From: Macrothele yani
Taxonomy: Eukaryota > Arthropoda > Arachnida > Araneae > Macrothelidae
Direction of reading: 5' to 3'
NCBI GenBank assembly: GCA_039090855.1
Contig: CM077013.1
Span: forward strand, 136,483,240-136,547,239
Length of the DNA: 64,000 nucleotides
The position numbers and the translations under genes were made by a program. Each line of letters starts with the position of its first letter. The stretch's first letter is position 1. This document shows, in pieces, positions 55,017 to 64,000 of the stretch. Below the pieces are notes generated by a model. That model saw only the letters and a list, made by a program, of their open reading frames with translations, was not told where the DNA came from and did no database searches.

Positions 55017-55400
55017 CACAGAGCATATCCATTTCAGATATTCCCTTGTGCTCCCTTTGGTTGCGTTAAGGATATCAAATCGATACTGTATTTTTCTCCA
55101 TTTATTGGCAAGTATATCCAAAGTAATACTAGTAGTCAAAGCAACACTATAATCTTTTGATTTTAAATAAATTAAAGCACTGCAACAGATTCTTTGTAAT
55201 AAATTGTTGTGATGTAATGTGGCAAGGGAACCAGAGAAAAAGGCTAAGAAATAGTCTGACAGGCTATTTCTTAGCCTTTTTCTGACATTAGGAAATTCAG
55301 AAAGCATGAAGAAGTTGATGCGAGTTATATCTTCCAGTGCATTAAAAGACAAAATTTGAGCTTCGCTATGGAAATGTACGGCTGTAAAGACCAACGCCAT
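55005..55400 (-). pseudogene. Possible LINE reverse transcriptase C-terminal remnant
   Basis: A 132-residue minus-strand frame. The segment NNLLQRICCSALIYLKSKDY resembles the KLLQRIQNSAIR block found after the polymerase domain in CR1/Jockey-type LINEs, and WRKIQYRFDILNATKG could be the following helix. A perfect 20-bp hairpin (55235-55283) interrupts it. Without further motifs this is tentative. Confidence 0.4.
55235..55283. repeat. Perfect hairpin, 20-bp arms
   Basis: AGAAAAAGGCTAAGAAATAG (55235-55254) and its exact complement (55264-55283) around a 9-base loop. Confidence 0.93.
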
Positions 55401-55477
55401 TTAAAAAATATTGTAATGATACTTACAAATGCGCGAATGGAATAGCAGCTGGGCTGCTTTCAACGCGATAGAAGCTA

Positions 55478-56696
55478 CACAGTCGAATCACATTATTGTG
55501 ACCACCTCCTACTTTTGACGTCAACAGCGCGTAGCCAATGAAAGAAGACACGTGTCATGAGCTGGCTTGGAGGGTATATAAGGTGTGCTGTAGGCATTCT
55601 GAAAACAAATAACTCGTTGCTGTCATAGATAAAAGGAGCAATTTATCAGATTTGCAAAAAAAGGGATTATTATCGGCTTTCGGTGGCAGTATTTCTGAAA
55701 TAGCGCAGTTTGTGAACTGTTCGCGTGCTACTGTGGTTAAAGTGTATCGTGGTTGAAGAAATGGCACCATTGCAAATAAGCGACGTAGAAACTGCGGAGC
55801 ACCACGTGTCATTGATGTGAGAGGTGAACGTCGGCTGCGAAGGTGCGTGAGGGCCGATAGACACGCTACACTGTAGCAACTCACTGGCCGAATGAACTAG
55901 GGGACTGCCGGAAGTGTGTCTAAAACGACAGTTCAGCAAACCCTGATGCGTATGGGGCTCCGATGCAGACGGATGGTCACTGCACCTATGCTAACGAAGG
56001 CGCATTGGCAGAAAAGGCTTACATTTGCACGGTAGTATTGGAATGGGACCTTCGCTGTTTGGCAAAGGATTGCCTTCTCCGATGAGTCCTGTTTTCTGCT
56101 TTATCGAACGGATGAACGTTGGCGTATAAGGCGAAGAACATCTGAGAACAAACTCTCTTCAACCATTGCTGGAAAAACATAAGCTGGTGGGAGCAGCGAT
56201 ATGGTTTGGGGAATGCTTCCATGGCACAGATTGGGTCCACTCATAACTGTGGAAGGCACTATGGACCGAATTTGTTATGAATCCATCTTTGCAGACCACG
56301 TACATCCATTCATGTTGACTGTCTTTCCTGGGGTGGATGGGATATTCCAGCACGATAATGCGACATGTCACACAGCTAGAAATGTCCTTGAGTGGTTGGA
56401 AGAGCACGACGAAGACTACTTCAAAGTATTTCCCTGGCCCCTTACTAATTCCCCAGACTTAAACATAATTGAGCATCTGTGGGACCACATTGATCGTGTT
56501 GTTCTCTCTATGGGTCCTCCACCACACACCCTCCAGCAGCTGTCAGATGCACTGCCGTCATCATTGCTTCACATACTAGTTAACACCTTCCAGCACATTA
56601 TTGAGTCACTCCCATCCCGTCTAGCTGCTGTCCGCGTTGCACACGGCGGTTATTCTGGATATTAGCTGGTGGTCACAACAATGTGAGTTTACCGTG
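55478..56696 (+). mobile_element. Tc1-like element, defective
   Basis: TA flanks (55476-55477, 56697-56698). Inverted ends CACAGTCGAATCACATTATT and CACGGTAAACTCACATTGTT both continue GTGACCACC. It is 1.22 kb, the same family as the element at 41272. It inserted at the edge of the AP-3 delta pseudogene. Confidence 0.92.
55630..56665 (+). pseudogene. Tc1-like transposase, broken
   Basis: The start near 55630 reads LSDLQKKGIIIGFR, then CSRATVVKVYRG-like helices in a shifted frame. The centre near 55930-56160 retains RIAFSDESCFLLYRTDERW-like text out of frame with the first Asp. The frame 56201-56665 is clean: MVWGMLPWHRLGPLITVEG, FQHDNATCHTARNVLEWLEE with the second Asp, NSPDLNIIEHLWDHIDR with the Glu, and LPSRLAAVRVAHGG. 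By eye 38 residues separate the last two catalytic positions, two more than in the 46-kb element, because of the extra LT in WPLTNSPD. Confidence 0.88.
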
Positions 56697-56698
56697 TA

Positions 56699-57330
56699 TA
56701 AAGCTCAACGACGTTTACCTTCAAAAGGACTGGGCACCTCTTTACGTCCCAAGCTTTCATGAAAATTTAGATAATTTTATACTAACAACTAACACTTTTA
56801 AAAAGGACATTAACAGTCAGAACATGTTTGAATCTGATGCAGTCATGAGCGCACCAGCAAGCTTCGTTACTCCAAGCCTAGCGCAATGCTTGTATTCAGT
56901 AACTGAATAACACTTTCAAACTCCGCTAATCCTTATTTATGGAAAAGAGCCACATTGCTTATGTACTTACCACTTATGTCTCCGCTTTCACATTGTCATG
57001 GAACAGGTGCTACGTCGTTTGATGGATGGACTGAAAAGTCCCGATTTTGGAGTGCAAATGGCTGCGGTGAAAGTAACGTGCGAGTTATCTCGTCGTGACC
57101 CTAAAAAGTTCCTCCACCTTGATCGATTTAATGAAACGTGCTCTCAACCACTGGATGCTATTGACATAGTCAAGATGTTTCACTTGCTCTTGTCTCTGGA
57201 ACTGAAACTTTTTAAAAAGTTGCTGCCATGTCTTGCAACTCTGATTCAAAACACAACGGCAATGTCGATACTTTACGAGTACATAAATACAGTGCTGCTG
57301 TGCGCTGGCGAGAATCCATTTTACAGAAAT
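56699..57330 (+). pseudogene. AP-3 complex delta-adaptin pseudogene fragment
   Basis: Fragments in order match the adaptin N-terminal helical repeats of AP-3 delta: TGHLFTSQAF and FHENLDNFILTTNTFKKDIN, SQNMFESDAVMSAPASFVTP (56770-56860), then in another frame NPYLWKRATLLMY near 56925. Then from 57000 come LRRLMDGLKSPDFGVQMAAV, KVTCELSRRDPKKFLHL and TTAMSILYEYINTVL. The real protein is a large subunit of the AP-3 coat that sorts cargo from endosomes to lysosome-related organelles. Two frame changes and a TAA at 56908 kill it. The segment runs without introns, which suggests a processed copy. A Tc1 abuts its left edge and similarity ends near 57310. Confidence 0.72.
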
Positions 57331-57779
57331 AGTGGCGTATATTCGAGGCTAGCTAAGCTAGCTGCTAAACTCACAGAAGGCCCAAATGGAAGTTAAGTAG
57401 ATATACACAAATAAAAGTAAATTATCAACGGTGTTAATCTATTTCAATGCTTTCACTGCGAAAAAAATACATGTGCGAATTCATTTCTTTTGGCTAAAAG
57501 AATCGGTCTGGCGAGCAAAGAACAATGGGCCTCCAAGTGGAGGGATGTGGTGTATATTCGAGGCTAGCTAATGCTAGCTCGTCGTGACGCAAACAGCTCT
57601 AACAGTCTTCACTATGTTATTCGAAGACTTTGGATAAGATGGCTGGCTAGCATTTCCATGACAACATGAAGGAGCGGGTGAAGGGTGAATGGGCCATTAC
57701 TTTGGGCAAGGGTTCGCTCAAAAAAGAGAGCACTTAGACTACCTTAGCCACTCGCATGCTCCCCCGTAACAGCACGTGT
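57331..57779. repeat. Unassigned sequence with a local duplication
   Basis: GTATATTCGAGGCTAGCTAA is present at about 57346 and again at about 57551, each followed by GCTAGCT. No coding is seen between the AP-3 delta-like and hAT-like fragments. Confidence 0.45.
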
Positions 57780-58270
57780 TTTGAAAGAGTTGTTTCAGTT
57801 GTGCGAAATGTCAAGTGAATTAATACCAGTAATGTTATATCTTAAATTCGTGGCTTTGTTGGATTCGAACTGTTTTGATAAATTTTGTGAAAGCTTTCCT
57901 GAACATCTACTGTCAGAATTTATATCTATGCTTCAGATTTTGATACAGGTCGATTCAAAAATGAACTTAAGGTGTTTTATTCCCTTCATGAATACAAAAA
58001 GAAATTAGTAAGAGACATTACTTGTTACATGAAATATTTGGACATTGTGCGTAAGTGTACAAATTAGCAGACCTAATATAAAAGTTTCCATCAACAACTG
58101 CAACTGCCAGAAGAAGTTTTTCTGCATTAAAAAAAATCAAGATTTGTCTTACGGCCACACAAGGACATGTACACTTGAGCAATTTGGCTCGGAAGAAACG
58201 TTTTTATGAAAACATAACAATCAAGTTCACACAAAAGGAAAGAAGAATAGAGTGCAAGTACAAACAAAGT
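57780..58270 (+). pseudogene. hAT transposase C-terminal remnant
   Basis: From 57784: KELFQLCEMSSELIPVMLYL, DSNCFDKFCESFPEHLLSEF and ISMLQILIQVDSK. After a frameshift near 58085: FPSTTATARRSFSALKKIKI with LTATQGHVHLSNLARKK, equivalent to the TATAERSFSALKRIK box of the hAT dimerisation domain (ZMYM1/GTF2I-repeat-like proteins). Here Glu of AERSFS is Arg. The RNase H core is missing. A SINE at 58293 lies just downstream. Confidence 0.68.
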
Positions 58271-58292
58271 ATTCAGAAGAAAAGTGGAGTTC

Positions 58293-58512
58293 TTTTTTTT
58301 TTTTGATTGGAGGTTTAACGACCAGCGTGAGCAACTCAATGGGCTATAAGTAGTCGCCCGTCATTAATTTAGGGTCACTGGTTCCAGGGAAGGAAGAGAG
58401 CCAGTGCCGTAAGACAAACACAACATCCATGCCTCACCGGGATTCGAACCCGGACCCCGTTCGGACGAATGATCAGAGGCCATCGCTTAGACCACTGCGC
58501 CACCGGGGCGGC
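58293..58512 (-). mobile_element. tRNA-derived SINE with 12-bp target duplication
   Basis: Reverse-oriented full copy ending GCGCCACCGGGGCGGC. AAAGTGGAGTTC at 58281-58292 recurs at 58513-58524. The B box is intact. Confidence 0.96.
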
Positions 58513-58734
58513 AAAGTGGAGTTCATGTACAAATAAGTGTTAAAATCTTAATCCTCATAATTATTTGGTATTATGGTAGCAATAGCATCTACCTAAAATT
58601 TAAAAAAAAGTCACTTCGATTTCTTAACAACTCAAAAATAAATTTCGCAATTTAAAAAAAAAAGCAGTACTGATTGGGGGACGTGTGATATAGCCCAGGT
58701 CTCAGACACAAGATACGCCACTATACAGCAATGT

Positions 58735-59925
58735 GTCGAAACTCTGCTTTGACATATTGATGCTGTTCATTCAGGCCTCGGACAAGAACTTCAAGTACTT
58801 GGGTCCTCTGACGATGTCCAGAATATGTGAGACACATCGGAGCAGTTTGGAAATTGCAACACCAAGAAAGAAAGACTCTGCTTTGACATATTGATGCTGT
58901 TCATCCAGGCCTCGGACAAGAACGTCAAGTACCTGGGTCGTCTGACGATGTCCAGAATATTTGAGACACATCGGAGCAGTGTGGAAATTGCAACACCAAG
59001 AAAGAAAGACTCTGCTTTGACATACTGATGCTGTTCATCCAGGCCTCGGACAAGAACGTCAAGTACCTGGGTCGTCTGACGATGTCCAGAATATTTGAGA
59101 CACATCGGAGCAGTGTGGAAATTGCAACACCAAGAAAGAAAAGCTCTGCTTTGACATACTGATGCTGTTCATCCAGGCCTCGGACAAGAACTTCAAGTAC
59201 TTGGGTCGTCTGACGATGTCCAGAATATTTGAGACACATCGGAGCAGTGTGGAAATTGCAACACCAAGAAAGAAAGACTCTGCTTTGACATACTGATGCT
59301 GTTCATCCAGGCCTCGGACAAGAACTTCAAGCACTTGGGTCGTCTGACAATGTTCAGAATATTTGAGACACATCGGAGCAGTGTGGAAATTGCAACACCA
59401 AGAAAGAAAGACTCTGCTTTGACATACTGATGCTGTTCGTCCAGGCCTCGGACAAGAACTTCAAGTACTTGGGTCGTCTGACGATGTCCAGAATATTTGA
59501 GACACATCGGAGCAGTGTGGAAATTGCAACACCAAGAAAGAAAGACTCTGCTTTGACATATTGATGCTGTTCATTCAGGCCTCGGACAAGAACTTCAAGT
59601 ACTTGGGTCGTCTGACGATGTCCAGAATATTTGAGACACATCGGAGCAGTGTGGAAAGTGCAACACCAAGAAAGAAAGACTATGCTTTGACATACTGATG
59701 CTGTTCATCCAGGCCTCGGACAAGAACTTCAAGTACTTGGGTCCTCTGACGATGACCAGAATATTTGAGATACATCGGAGCAGTGTGGAAATTGCAACAC
59801 CAAGAAAGAAAGACTCTGCCTTGACATACTGATGCTGTTCATCCAGGCCTCGGACAAGAACTTCAAGTACTTGGGTCCTCTGACGATGTCCAGAATATTT
59901 GAAACACATCGGAGCAGTGTGGAAA
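58735..59925 (-). repeat. Satellite, nine copies of a 134-bp unit
   Basis: The unit contains CTGCTTTGACATACTGATGC, TCATCCAGGCCTCGGACAAG, TACTTGGGTCGTCTGACGAT, CCAGAATATTTGAGACACAT and TTGCAACACCAAGAAAG. Start-to-start distance is 134 bases in every step I measured (58791, 58925, 59059, 59193). Units differ at few positions. On the minus strand two of three frames are open across units, giving families of 104-residue frames (MCLKYSGHRQTTQVL). Because 134 is not a multiple of three, the frame rotates between units and no long protein results. Confidence 0.93.
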
Positions 59926-60394
59926 TACACAGGAACCTGGTCCTTGAATTCTTGGAAGATCCGGATCATTCTATTAAAATAGGGTTCTAGACTTGTTACA
60001 AAGAATAGTGAATAAAATAATATAAAATACATCGTTGAGCAGCTCATTATCCACATGGAAAATTCCGCAAGAGCGTCCTACCGCGGTCTTATAATCACGA
60101 ACGTGATAGAAATGTGTACTCAGAATATCTACGCGGACGTGAGTAAATTCCAGTGGTAAGTTTGCATCTCTATCATACACACGAAAACGAAAGGTACTAG
60201 GAAATGTCACGTGTTATCGGAACAACTGATCCAGATTTGCCTGAGGTTTCCGGATATCCGCAGCAGATTTGTTGTGTCAAAGATGTCAATGCTGGCTGAA
60301 AACAGTAACTTCTTGTACAGGAAATCTGACAGGACTAACTTTAGCGAGGTCCTCACAGCAGACTTCTGGATATGTGGTGAATATGCTGAGCTCT
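59926..60394. other. Unassigned flank of the satellite
   Basis: A minus-strand frame (60210-59974, MTFPSTFRFRVYDRDANLPL start) and a plus-strand frame (60211-60441) face away from each other. Neither shows a family I recognise. The satellite unit's first part extends to about 59928, so this could be the unique sequence from which the array arose. Confidence 0.35.
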
Positions 60395-60794
60395 TTAAGG
60401 TGGTTCCACCTAAAATCTCTGCCTTATGTTTCCAAAGGTAAAATTTCTGTGCATATTTTCTTCATAATTAGTGTATCCTCAAGGATGAAAAGTTGCACAT
60501 CGATAAAACTAAATTTAAGTTATCGCATGGGATACTTATTACTTAATGCTTGGTAAAACATAACCATAATTAAGCAATTCAACATTTGTTTGTGTACTGA
60601 CGTCATCAGTGTACAGGTCGCACCATCTACACTGGCGAAAAGTGAAAAAAGAACACCAAGAAGGAGACGTCTGATACCAACGAAATTTATACAGCATAAT
60701 AACGGAATACAGAGGATAACGTGATCAAAACATTATGGCAAAATACAGCTGAATTTGCTGGTAAACTGAAAAATAACATTCCCATGTAACATGG

Positions 60795-61954
60795 TTAGTA
60801 CGAGGTTGAACCGCCATGAACTGCGTCACACTGTACAATTCTGGCATGGAGTCTGTCGTACAGATGTTGGATGTAAGTTTGGGATATTGAGTTCCAAGCA
60901 TCCTCAACCTGGACGCGTAAATCGGGTATGGTCGTGGCTGGCCGTGGAGACCGGATAAGTCGTTGTCCCATAAAATCCCACACATGCTCAATGGGGGACA
61001 AATCCCGTGAACGTGCAGGCCATGGAAGTTGTCTCACACCCTGAAGTGCATGTTGCGTTGAACATGTGCCATGTGTGGGCGTGCGTTATCTTGCTGGAAA
61101 ACAGCACGATGGACCGACCTTACAAATGGCACAACAACGGGCTGAATTATGTTGTTGATGTAGGAGGTGCTGTTTAGCGTACCCGGTACAAACACTAGTT
61201 GTGTACGGGAGTAATAGCTGATCGCTCCCCACACCAGGAGACCAGGTGTAGGCCCTGTGTGTCGCTGGCGGATGCAAGAAGGGTTGAGACGCTCCCCTGT
61301 GCGTCTGCGAACACGCATACTGTGTGTCGCTGGCGGATACAAGAAGGGTGGAGACGCTCCCCTGTGCGTCTGTGAACACGCATAGATTCTGCTTGGGAGT
61401 CTCCGATGGCCGTCTGCGAGCACGCATACGGCCATCGAAGGCTCCCAAGCAGAATCTACTTTCATCGCTGAACACGACAGATCGCCATTGCGTTCTTCAG
61501 TGCAGACGTTGGCGACACCACTGCAGCCGTTCCTGACGGTGCGCTGGAGTCAGAGGTACACATGCCAGAGGCACACGTGCACGTAGTCCTGCATCCAGTA
61601 GACGGTTGAGGATTGTTCGCACAGTCACCTCAGGTGCAACGGCAGCTCGGATTTGCGTTGCAGTGGATGTTCCGGTTGACAACGCCGCTCTTCTTATGCG
61701 TCGATCGGTCCGCTCATCAGTCCGTCTATGACTCCCGGTTCCACGTCTCCTCGTGTGGGAATGTTCCTCGGACCATCTACGCCCCCATCGTACCACCACC
61801 GATACTTCCCGTCCAATTCGCTCCGCAATACGACGATACGACCACCCGGCCTCGCGGAGTCCGATTAGACAACCTCGCTCAAAGTCCGATAACTGCTGAA
61901 ATCGTACACGTCTTCCATGTCCAGGCATTGCGGCTTCTTCAGGGTCTCCGCACG
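60795..61954 (-). pseudogene. Tc1-like transposase, broken by an inverted and a direct duplication
   Basis: N-terminal frame (to 61497): RVRFQQLSDFERGCLIGLRE, GWSYRRIAERIGREVSVVVR, RRGTGSHRRTDERTDRRIRR, TVRTILNRLLDAGLRARVPL. Then MFSDESRFCLGAFDGRMRAR with the first Asp. The frame is corrupted at 61384-61457 by an inverted copy of this very segment, and at 61255-61383 by a direct duplication of about 65 bp. After that DNARPHMAHVQRN (second Asp) and, in frame 61037-60795, MRQLPWPARSRDLSPIEHVW with the Glu. A broken DD34E enzyme. Confidence 0.88.
61255..61457. repeat. Direct and inverted duplication inside the Tc1 transposase
   Basis: TGTGTGTCGCTGGCGGATGC-type text is present twice (from about 61256 and 61321). 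AGATTCTGCTTGGGAGTCTC (61384 on) returns in reverse orientation ending at 61457: about 30-base arms, two mismatches, 14-base loop. Confidence 0.9.
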
Positions 61955-62367
61955 TATCCGTACGCCGACGACTGATTACATTCACTTCGCCGTACTCCTT
62001 AAATACCACCGACGATAATTTGCATATTATGCCGTGCTGTGGCATAAGCACTCACCGGTTGGTACCGAAATTAACATCACACCTACGAAAACTAGACCCA
62101 TTGGCATATGTAAATTTCATGATCGTCAGTCAATTCATTCTTGGTGGTTTTTTTCACTTTCCGCCAGTTTATTAACAGTTCCGAACATTACTCAAAGAAA
62201 AATGATTGATGTTTAGTATAATTATGGTTATGTTTTGCAAATATAAGGTGTCGCATTATCGATTTACAAATTTTCATCCTTGGGAATAAATTAATTGCGA
62301 AGAAAATATGTAAATAACTTTTACCATTGGAAACATAAGGCCGAGAGTTTAGGTGGAACCACCTTAA

Positions 62368-62545
62368 GGGGCAGCAGAGAACAACACTACAAATTATGTT
62401 AAACTCTCCCGTGACGGATTTGAGTCCCCCCACTCACCCCCCCCCTCCCACACACACACATTTAGATAATATATGCGCAGAGCGTTTTCGAATTGTATGG
62501 GTGTGTGATTAGCGCCGTCGAAGAAGGAAATGACTTTTCCTCCGC
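62368..62545. other. Unassigned sequence with C-runs and a short AC run
   Basis: No gene is seen. Confidence 0.4.
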
Positions 62546-62549
62546 CATG

Positions 62550-62780
62550 AGTATTAGAGACAGAGGCCTATCTAGAGCGGGGCAGGCGCGTTGCTGCTCC
62601 GAGCGCAGTTAAAGAAAGAGCGCAAAAATTACATCTGATTAAAGCTGGGATTGAAAAACTGTTGCACTAGTTTCTGGTACAGTGATTTTTGTACCATGCT
62701 TTGACATTTGTCCATTTACAGAATTTGCTTATATTATGTTACACTAAGAGGGCATATGGAGTACACTACACTCTTTCCTT
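62550..62780. mobile_element. Second copy of the 489-1588 element, left part
   Basis: CAGAGGCCTATCTAGAGCGG, GGGCAGGCGCG, GAGCGCAGTTAA, ACTAGTTTCTGGT, CATTTGTCCATTTACAG and AATTTGCTTATAT parallel 490-665 in order. The right half was not found, so it is truncated or diverged. Confidence 0.65.
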
Positions 62781-62789
62781 AAGAACCCC

Positions 62790-62975
62790 CCCCCCACAGA
62801 AAGGAATCTGGTGTTGTCAAATCTGGTGATCTCGGTGGCCACAAGTTACCGGAAATTATCCGGTCCTCAAGGAAACCGCATTAGCGCCATAAACTCATTT
62901 GATGTATAGCACGTGGTGCCATACTTTTGAAAATAACTTTGACGCAGCTCTATGTCATCCAATTGCTCAACAAAG
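62790..62975 (-). pseudogene. Tc1/mariner transposase fragment, 44.4-kb family
   Basis: The minus strand reads a MAPRAIHQMSLWR-like stretch then SGNLWPPRSPDLTTP, matching the SPDLTPxDFF region of the element at 44403-45722. Nothing else of the element is seen. Confidence 0.55.
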
Positions 62976-64000
62976 TCCATGAAAATTGAAGTGTTTGCAG
63001 CAAGAGGGCGGCAGCTCCATTTTTGGTCAAGTTTTACTTAACATATTTGCTAATCTAAGAAATATATGCCGGATCGATCGATGCAAGAACGAGACAGATC
63101 CGATTATAAATGGGTGAGATAATAATATTTTGGGAGATGCCCTCATCACTGTTTGGTGTAAATACGACGCAGGCCTATGAATAACATTGTAATATTTTAT
63201 TTGTTTATTAACAAAGAGATTTGTAATGTTGTGTAATGGTCATTAAGCACATTTTATTAACATTATTTAGTTTTTCTATCTTTTACTAAATGCGAAATTT
63301 AATGAAATGTAATTACATTTAATGAAATTCATGACATTTGGTGCAAAAAAGAGGCAGCTCCAATTGTTTTGTATTCATCCTATACTCATTTTAGGGATGA
63401 AACACTAAAAAAATTAATGTATTTATTAGAGATAATGTTATCTTTACAGTGAAGAATTTTTTGCCAACCTCAGGTAAACCAGAGGTGACTTTAGATCTTT
63501 AGGGACTGTAGGCGCTAAATGATTCACAGGGCACCCTCCCCTTCTTATCGCCTCAGAAATTTTCATCTGTCAGATAAAAAAAAAAAAAAAAGAAAGAAAG
63601 GAAAAGAAAAGTAAAGTCAAGAAAAAAGTTTTTACGCTTTTTAAAATTACATTCTATCTTCCTATTATTAGAACCTTTTGTAAGAAACAGTGCTAGTGTG
63701 TAGTCCTTTGTCTACCAGTGCACATCGAACCTTCACTTTTTAGAGATATTTTAAAAATTATTTTTGCCGCTAATAGGAAACTAAGGCTATTAAGTTCGGC
63801 ACTTTAAATACCGCTAAGGGCTGTCAAGTCGAAAATTCAAAAAAATAAAGTTCTGTTGTGAAGAAACTATTCGACTTAAAGGAAAATATTATTTTAGTGC
63901 CTCTCAGATTAGGCTTAACTGTTCCTTCTTAAATAATTAAATTTTCCAATTTGTTCGTTAATTTCCTGCTAGAAGGCGCTGAAGGCCAAAAAATTTGGTT
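62976..64000. other. Unassigned AT-rich sequence to the window end
   Basis: An A-run lies at about 63577-63592. No frame of note, RNA or element terminus is recognised. Confidence 0.4.

Larger units (their letters stand above)
60630..62169 (-). mobile_element. Tc1-like element inside the foldback element
   Basis: TA flanks (60628-60629, 62170-62171). Inverted ends CACTGGCGAAAAGTGAAAAA and AACTGGCGGAAAGTGAAAAA continue with CACCAAGAA. 1.54 kb, minus-strand transposase. Confidence 0.92.
60399..62363. mobile_element. TTAA-type foldback element containing a Tc1
   Basis: TTAA at 60395-60398 and 62364-62367 flank long inverted repeats of about 180 bp (60399-60575 and 62210-62363), starting GGTGGTTCCACCTAAA and sharing GCCTTATGTTTCCAA, CAAGGATGAAAA and AAAACATAACCATAATT. 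The first 12 bases are themselves palindromic. TTAA duplication is typical of piggyBac and Kolobok groups. No transposase of its own is seen. The interior is almost wholly the Tc1 at 60630-62169. Confidence 0.78.

Noticed and set aside
58771..60056. Family of 104-residue minus-strand frames as tandem genes
   Set aside because: Each frame covers parts of several 134-bp satellite units and rotates phase; there is no start context or motif.

Overview
This is nuclear DNA from a metazoan, most likely an arthropod (a chelicerate such as a spider or horseshoe crab would fit, but the sequence does not settle it). The evidence is the AT-rich intergenic sequence, one spliced-looking host exon, a tRNA-derived SINE family, and a dense nested landscape of animal transposons. 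There are no operons, rRNA genes or CRISPR arrays. Almost every long open frame belongs to a transposable element, and most are broken.

Layout. 1-5.9 kb: a broken RTE LINE interrupted by a non-autonomous DNA element, then microsatellites and a minisatellite grown beside a tRNA-like sequence. 5.9-10.9 kb: a P-like DNA transposon (THAP remnant, exact 8-bp target duplication) containing a full-length but dead RTE LINE. 11-22.3 kb: seven SINE copies, two U6 snRNA-derived fragments, three Tc1-like elements and a mariner corpse. 22.3-29 kb: an unclassified repeat, an RTE tail, a CR1/Jockey-type LINE remnant and, on the minus strand at 26.8-27.0 kb, what appears to be the last exon of an ELOVL fatty-acid elongase, the only plausible live host coding sequence. 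29-33.5 kb: a Ginger-like DNA element with the cysteine-rich tail of its transposase, a tandem array with internal sub-repeats, and a Penelope-like GIY-YIG endonuclease fragment. 33.6-41.2 kb: an LTR retrotransposon bounded by 1.22-kb LTRs and a 5-bp target duplication. It appears to carry an integrase remnant before the reverse transcriptase (Gmr1-like order), and its gag is split by a SINE. 41.2-56.7 kb: a 5'-truncated RTE with an intact reverse transcriptase frame, then at least six Tc1/mariner elements, one split by a hAT-like MITE that carries a minisatellite. 56.7-64 kb: a frameshifted AP-3 delta-adaptin pseudogene, a hAT transposase tail, a 134-bp satellite, a TTAA-type foldback element containing a Tc1, and element fragments.

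How the pieces relate. Insertion order can be read from nesting and target duplications: RTE into P; SINE into gag of the LTR element; RTE into the end of a Tc1; hAT MITE into mariner; Tc1 into a foldback element; SINEs into Tc1, mariner, CR1-type LINE and the hAT tail. The window also carries several nearly perfect short-loop hairpins in unrelated sequence, a pattern expected from template-switch mutation. All homology calls were made by eye from motifs; no database search was run.
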